Source: Taxillus chinensis (lineage: Eukaryota; Streptophyta; Magnoliopsida; Santalales; Loranthaceae). From it: a DNA stretch of 64,000 bases. Below, piece after piece: positions 60,166 through 64,000 of the stretch (positions are counted from its first letter, which is position 1; each line of letters begins with the position of its first letter). A program made the translations under genes and the position numbers. The DNA is taken from the NCBI GenBank assembly GCA_023512835.1, contig CM042088.1, positions 33,807,664 through 33,871,663 on the forward strand. Direction: 5' to 3'. A model generated the notes under the pieces. That model was given only the letters and a program-made list of their open reading frames with translations. It was not told where the DNA came from and made no database searches.

Positions 60166-60664
60166 CATTAGTTGCCTTTCTCTCCTTTTCTTTTCATTCA
60201 CGCTTGGCCCATACACCATCTCTTTTCAATGCCTCTTTCCAATTAATTCCTCCCCACGTAATTTACTTCCTTCATTTTATGCTTTCTTAATTGCAAGGCC
60301 CACACTATTAAAGCTTTTCGATTTCTTCCTCCATTCTCACGTATCATACATGCAAAAGAATAATAATAATAATAATAACAATAAAAGTGAAACACAAAAA
60401 CCATTCAATAATACATTAAAATAAAATATAAAAACATAAATCAATTAATCAAAATATATAGAATTAAAAATTAAGCCCAAAGAATTAATATTAAAATTAG
60501 AATAATCAATTTAACATTAAAAATCACCAAAATTACTATTAAATCTATAAAAGTGAATAAAACAGTAAATAACTGAAATTGGGGAAAACTATTATAAAAT
60601 GCATTAATTCAACAAAATATTAAATTAAAGTCCATAAATTTAATGACAAATTCTGCAGTTATCA
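59306..60664 (-). repeat. Element G 5' LTR with (AT)25
   Basis: 1359 bp; collinear with the 3' LTR, with an (AT)n run at 60112-60163 as the main length difference. Confidence 0.88.
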
Positions 60665-61260
60665 TCCACTCCTTGTGTTTAGGGGCCATCTGGATTTGGT
60701 TATAGACCGAAAACCCATCCATAAATGAAAACAAAATGTTATTCGCCGTATTGTCTACCATAGTATCAAGTGTGGGAGTGGAAAATTATCTTTTTAGGCT
60801 TGCTCTGTTTAGATTCTAGTAATCGATGCATACACGGATTTTCCCCTCCTTCTTCTACACTGGAACGATGTTCCCCACCCATTTTGGATAATGAGCAACG
60901 CTAAGGAAGCCGGCATCCCACTATTTCCTGACCTCTTTGATTTTCAATATCTTGGGCCTCATCCTTCTTAGTTTTTGTTGGACCAGTTGACATTCTAGTT
61001 TTAATGGTATTTAATTTTGTACAATATATGAACTTAATCCTAGCATATCTTGATAGGACCATGCGAACACATCTCTATAGCTTGTCAACAACTCAATCAA
61101 TTGTCTCTTTATTCCTGCAGATAATGAAGAACTCACTTTAAATTTCCATGGTTCTGCATTTGTTCCCACGTTATTGTTTCTATCATGTCCTCACTTGGGA
61201 TTTTGAGTCCTTCCTCCCTTTCTAATAGTCAGAGGATGTCCTTGGGTAAGTCAACCTCGT
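60665..61260 (-). pseudogene. Element H reverse transcriptase, N-terminal half and linker
   Basis: Minus strand, in shifting frames: EVDLPKDILRLLE, 'MRPRILKIKEVRK'-like words, VVQKKEGKIRVCIDY-like, TLDTMVDNTANNILFSFMDG and FSVYNQIQMAP, the RT fingers/palm start of Tat elements. The element G boundary follows KHKEW. Confidence 0.75.
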
Positions 61261-61761
61261 TTTCTGATTCGGCTTTACCTGCCTCATACGCTGATTTCTC
61301 CCAGTTTGGACTTTGGTTAAACTTTGAGCATCCCCCTTATTGTTGCTTATCGCACCCTCATTGACTTCATGATACCTACTTGTGAAAAGATCGACAAGTT
61401 GGTAACAAAATATGATATGCACATGATAATGAAATACAATGCACTATTTTTAAGAAAACATATTTTATTGAAAGTGAAATATCTCAGAGAGACATAAACT
61501 GTTTTGTTAGGACTTCAAAAGGCATAAAGTGAAAAAAAAACAAATATCCTCATAGGACTCCCCAAAAGATTACATCATGGGAAAACACATACTAGTCCAA
61601 TTATTGAGAGCCTGTCCTAAGACTCCTTAGTGCATGAATGTTATTTGGCCCACTTCTAATTCCTTATCTACCACATTAGCTATGATCGCCGCCTTTTCCT
61701 GGTAAATGAACCCTCCACTATAAAATGTATCTTCTAGTGGTGGGAATGTCATCATCTCTTC

Positions 61762-62025
61762 CTAGATAGGACTTTTCTGCAACTTGACCGTTCTGATTTC
61801 CCTTTTCCTAGAGGCCTCCCTTTGTTTGTCTGCTTTTGTGGGGTTGTAGCCCAGGCCATACCATTTTGTTGTGCCCTGGATGCTCAATGGGTCCTTCATG
61901 CCTTGAGTAGACGACCCCATCCCAAGTCCTAGCTTGTGCCCTTGTTTGATCATTATGTATGCAATTATCTTCATGGCCTTGGACAATTTTGCTCCTATCC
62001 TTTGATATAGACTAGGCCTTTTCAC
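61762..62025 (-). pseudogene. Element H G-patch segment
   Basis: Open 87-codon frame with MIKQGHKLGLGMGSSTQGMK and WYGLGYNPTKADKQREASRK, the glycine-rich G-patch words found in Tat/Ogre polyproteins before RT. G-patch segments are generally RNA-binding; the role in the element is not established here. Confidence 0.75.
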
Positions 62026-62040
62026 ATAGGTAGAGCTAAG

Positions 62041-63708
62041 GCTAGAGCTTGAGTATTTCTTGGTTAATTTGAGTATTTTGTTGGTGTGTTAAGATAGGGT
62101 GCAATGGTTGGTATAAGGGAGTTGGTGGCCTAAAAGGTGGAGTGTCATGGAGGCAAAGGATTCCCTTGTGACCTATGAGTGGTGACACAAAGGTGTTAAT
62201 TGTGTGGCGCCAGTTGTCTTGTTGTAAGCAAGAGATTTTTCCCAGTTGGTGAAAGCTATGTCATTTATAATTAACCGACGTCAGAGGATAAGTCACACTT
62301 TATTATGTAGGGTGTCTATTAACTTGGTATGGTGTTCTCTTGGGTTGTAATATAAGCCTCAGTTAATGTGAAGACTATGTAAAACCTTGGTGGATTCCTA
62401 TTTAACCATGATCAAGGGTGCTAGTATGAAGTTTTAGAGAGGTGTTATTTGAGTGGCTTCGCCTCATTGGCTTGTGGAATTCTTCAGTAGAGTATCAATG
62501 TTGGTGATTGATGATAGCCCGATAGTGGACATTGGTCTCATCGTGGTTACGTATGGTAATGAATTTGTTGATTAAGTTGATCCTTGGACTCCATTGGGCA
62601 TCACGTTTACGGTAACGATAGTTGAGGGTGAACTCCAATCCTGGTATATGGAATATGCCTCAATTCAGGATGTGTTCCCCAAATCCCCAATCATGTTTCA
62701 CGTTAGAGTGAGGCTGTTTTAGTAGTGGTGATGATGTTGCTGTAGTGATATTCCTGTCAGGATGTGATTGTGGTTTGTATAATGCTATTATCCTTTTTGT
62801 TTGTGTTTCATTGTGATCTCATTGTATTTGCTATAAGGGTGAGGTCTGCATATGAGGTGTGGTTGCGTTGTAACTTGTTGGTGTCATTCTTCCATATATG
62901 CTATGGTCGACATCAAATCTCAGTTGGTGGGTCATTGTTGGGTATTTTAAACTGTGGAGTGTTGGTCCTATTGTGATGCAAGTACTCCGTTATGTCGATG
63001 TAGTGACTTCTCGTTCGGTCATATGAATTCTAGCGAATGAATGTTTCGCGAGTAAGCTAATGGTGTTGGCCTTGTTCTGTTTTCGGGGTCTTAGCAAATC
63101 TATAGGAGGTTTCTCGACCCCATCATTATCAGATTTTCTCATACGAGATGTTGTTGGTACAAGGAAATGGGCACTGTGGTTTGCACATGATTTGGTCACA
63201 TGAGATGTTGTCAGTATGCCACTTGGCCAAGCTCTAATTCTTGGTCTACTCATGGGTGTTAAGTTGGTGTTGGATACCTGGAGGTACTCATTTGGAAATT
63301 CCTAACCCTATTTGTAATAATTAATGCAGCATGTGTTGCTTTAAGCTTATGGTGTTACTATTTAGTTTCTCTTTTCAGGGATAAAAAGTTCAAAGGTGGG
63401 AAGGTTGTGAGGGTACTCCCAAGGGATGAGTTTGAATGGTATCGGTGAATAGCCAATGTGGAACATCTAAGTTTCGTTTTCTGGAGGAGTTTTGTTTTTA
63501 GTGTTTTTCCTTGTAGTATCATTTGTTTGTGCTGTGAGTTACTCCGTAACCTACCTATGTAATTTGTTACACGTGTTGGGCACGTGAGTATATGCTTCAT
63601 ACTGTTTGGGAATTTTGAGGAGTTAGCCATTTGTGTGTTTGGGCAAGGACTCTTGACCATACGGTTAGCAGGAGTCCATGTACGTAGCGCCTCGGCGGGA
63701 GTCTCGCT
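62041..63708. other. Unrecognised region
   Basis: No motif was recognised on either strand. By position it may be the gag-side part of element H or another old insertion. The longest frames (about 87-100 codons, minus strand, 62990-63253 and 63358-63660) lack features of a real gene. Confidence 0.4.
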
Positions 63709-63984
63709 TAGGGGTGTTAAATGGACTAGAGGGTCGCGGGCCGCGCAAGCTGGCCCATCAAATGGGCTAGGCTAGGCTTGGTATTTTAATCCTATTTTGG
63801 GATGGGCCCATACGGTTTCGAGCCCGCAAGCTATGGTTTAAATGGGCTTGGCCCGCATAGATAACGGGCTAGGCCATGCTAGAAAATTCTGGCCCGTTTA
63901 AAAGCAGGCCTAAATGGGCTGAACCCATTATGCCCAGGCCCATGCGGGCTAGGCCCGGCCCGACCCACCCATTTAACACCCCTA
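63709..63984. mobile_element. hAT-like MITE, right edge
   Basis: Perfect 16-bp terminal inverted repeat TAGGGGTGTTAAATGG / CCATTTAACACCCCTA around a 276-bp interior rich in 'gggctaggccc' and 'ggcccg' words. A candidate 8-bp TSD (gtctcgct / gtcttctt) matches only 5 of 8, so the flanks have diverged. Same TIR family as 4988 and 41140. Confidence 0.8.
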
Positions 63985-64000
63985 GTCTTCTTGCTCAGTC

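Larger units (their letters stand above)
54997..60664 (-). mobile_element. Element G: non-autonomous LTR element with Athila-type PBS
   Basis: LTRs at 60664-59306 (5') and 56340-54997 (3') on the minus strand, TGATAACTGC...GTCTATTTCA. The PBS beside the 5' LTR is ttggcgccattaccgggga, close to the tRNA-Asp site (tggcgccgttgccgggga) used by Athila. A PPT-like gtgtgggggaatt precedes the 3' LTR. The target repeats are ttcac/tccac (4 of 5). The 2.97-kb interior has one ORF and no pol. It interrupts the RT of element H. Confidence 0.85.
52325..62040 (-). mobile_element. Element H: Tat/Ogre-type Ty3 retrotransposon, degraded
   Basis: The minus-strand domain order is G-patch (62025-61762), pre-RT linker, RT (about 61040-60670 and 54990-54600), RNase H, a second RNase H, integrase, stop at 52325. 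A G-patch before RT and a second RNase H before integrase are features of the Tat/Ogre lineage. Stops and shifts are frequent, so it is a relic. Element G splits the RT. Confidence 0.85.

Overview
This is nuclear DNA of a flowering plant: AT-rich and intron-bearing, with TATA-type promoters and dense nested LTR retrotransposons of plant lineages. A eudicot seems likely, but the sequence does not settle it. One host gene appears complete: a CYP90A-type (CPD-like) cytochrome P450 of brassinosteroid synthesis on the minus strand, 5725-11292. Its eight exons join into an uninterrupted 490-codon frame, and intron 5 uses a GC donor.

Layout: 1-640 degenerate 'gagtct'-rich repeat; 651-1150 a 500-bp TRIM element with LTRs, PBS, PPT and a TATGG target duplication; 1156-4290 degraded LTR-like DNA; 4310-4987 a Ty1/copia tail; 4988-5382 a hAT-like MITE; 5725-11292 CYP90A. 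From 12105, about 0.8 kb upstream of the P450 start codon, to the right edge the window is almost entirely nested retrotransposons.

Nest 1 (12105-44335) is a short Ty3-type element (here 'D') arranged LTR-internal-LTR-internal-LTR. Its first LTR holds a large solo LTR, A1 (12423-25894). A1 holds a 9.6-kb Tekay/Del-like element, B (13724-23313), with 3.3-kb LTRs and no recognisable gag-pol, and a separate solo LTR, C (23505-25194). The 3-kb interior of B carries an intronless, frameshifted LOG-like (cytokinin-activating enzyme) gene copy, an unknown small ORF that is also present in both LTRs, and a minus-strand membrane-protein-like ORF. The middle D LTR holds a 13-kb Sirevirus-like Ty1/copia element, E (26854-39868, TSD AAACC), with broken gag and pol, duplicated purine tracts and a long 3' region that ends in a degenerate Ulp1-like protease signature. 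The second D interior holds solo LTR A2 (40965-43760, TSD CCTCC), itself carrying a hAT-like element (41140-41648, TSD GGGTTAAT).

Nest 2 (about 44850-62040, minus strand) is a degraded Tat/Ogre-type Ty3 element, H: G-patch, RT, RNase H, a second RNase H, integrase, and a 3' UTR with a 42-bp tandem array. A solo LTR (47026-49556, TSD GAGAG) lies in its LTR-like flank, and a non-autonomous element with an Athila-type PBS, G (54997-60664), lies in its RT. The right edge holds unrecognised DNA and a third hAT-like MITE (63709-63984).

The host gene reads through without a frameshift. Duplicated repeats differ largely by single-base homopolymer indels, so some broken frames in the young elements may be assembly errors rather than real mutations.
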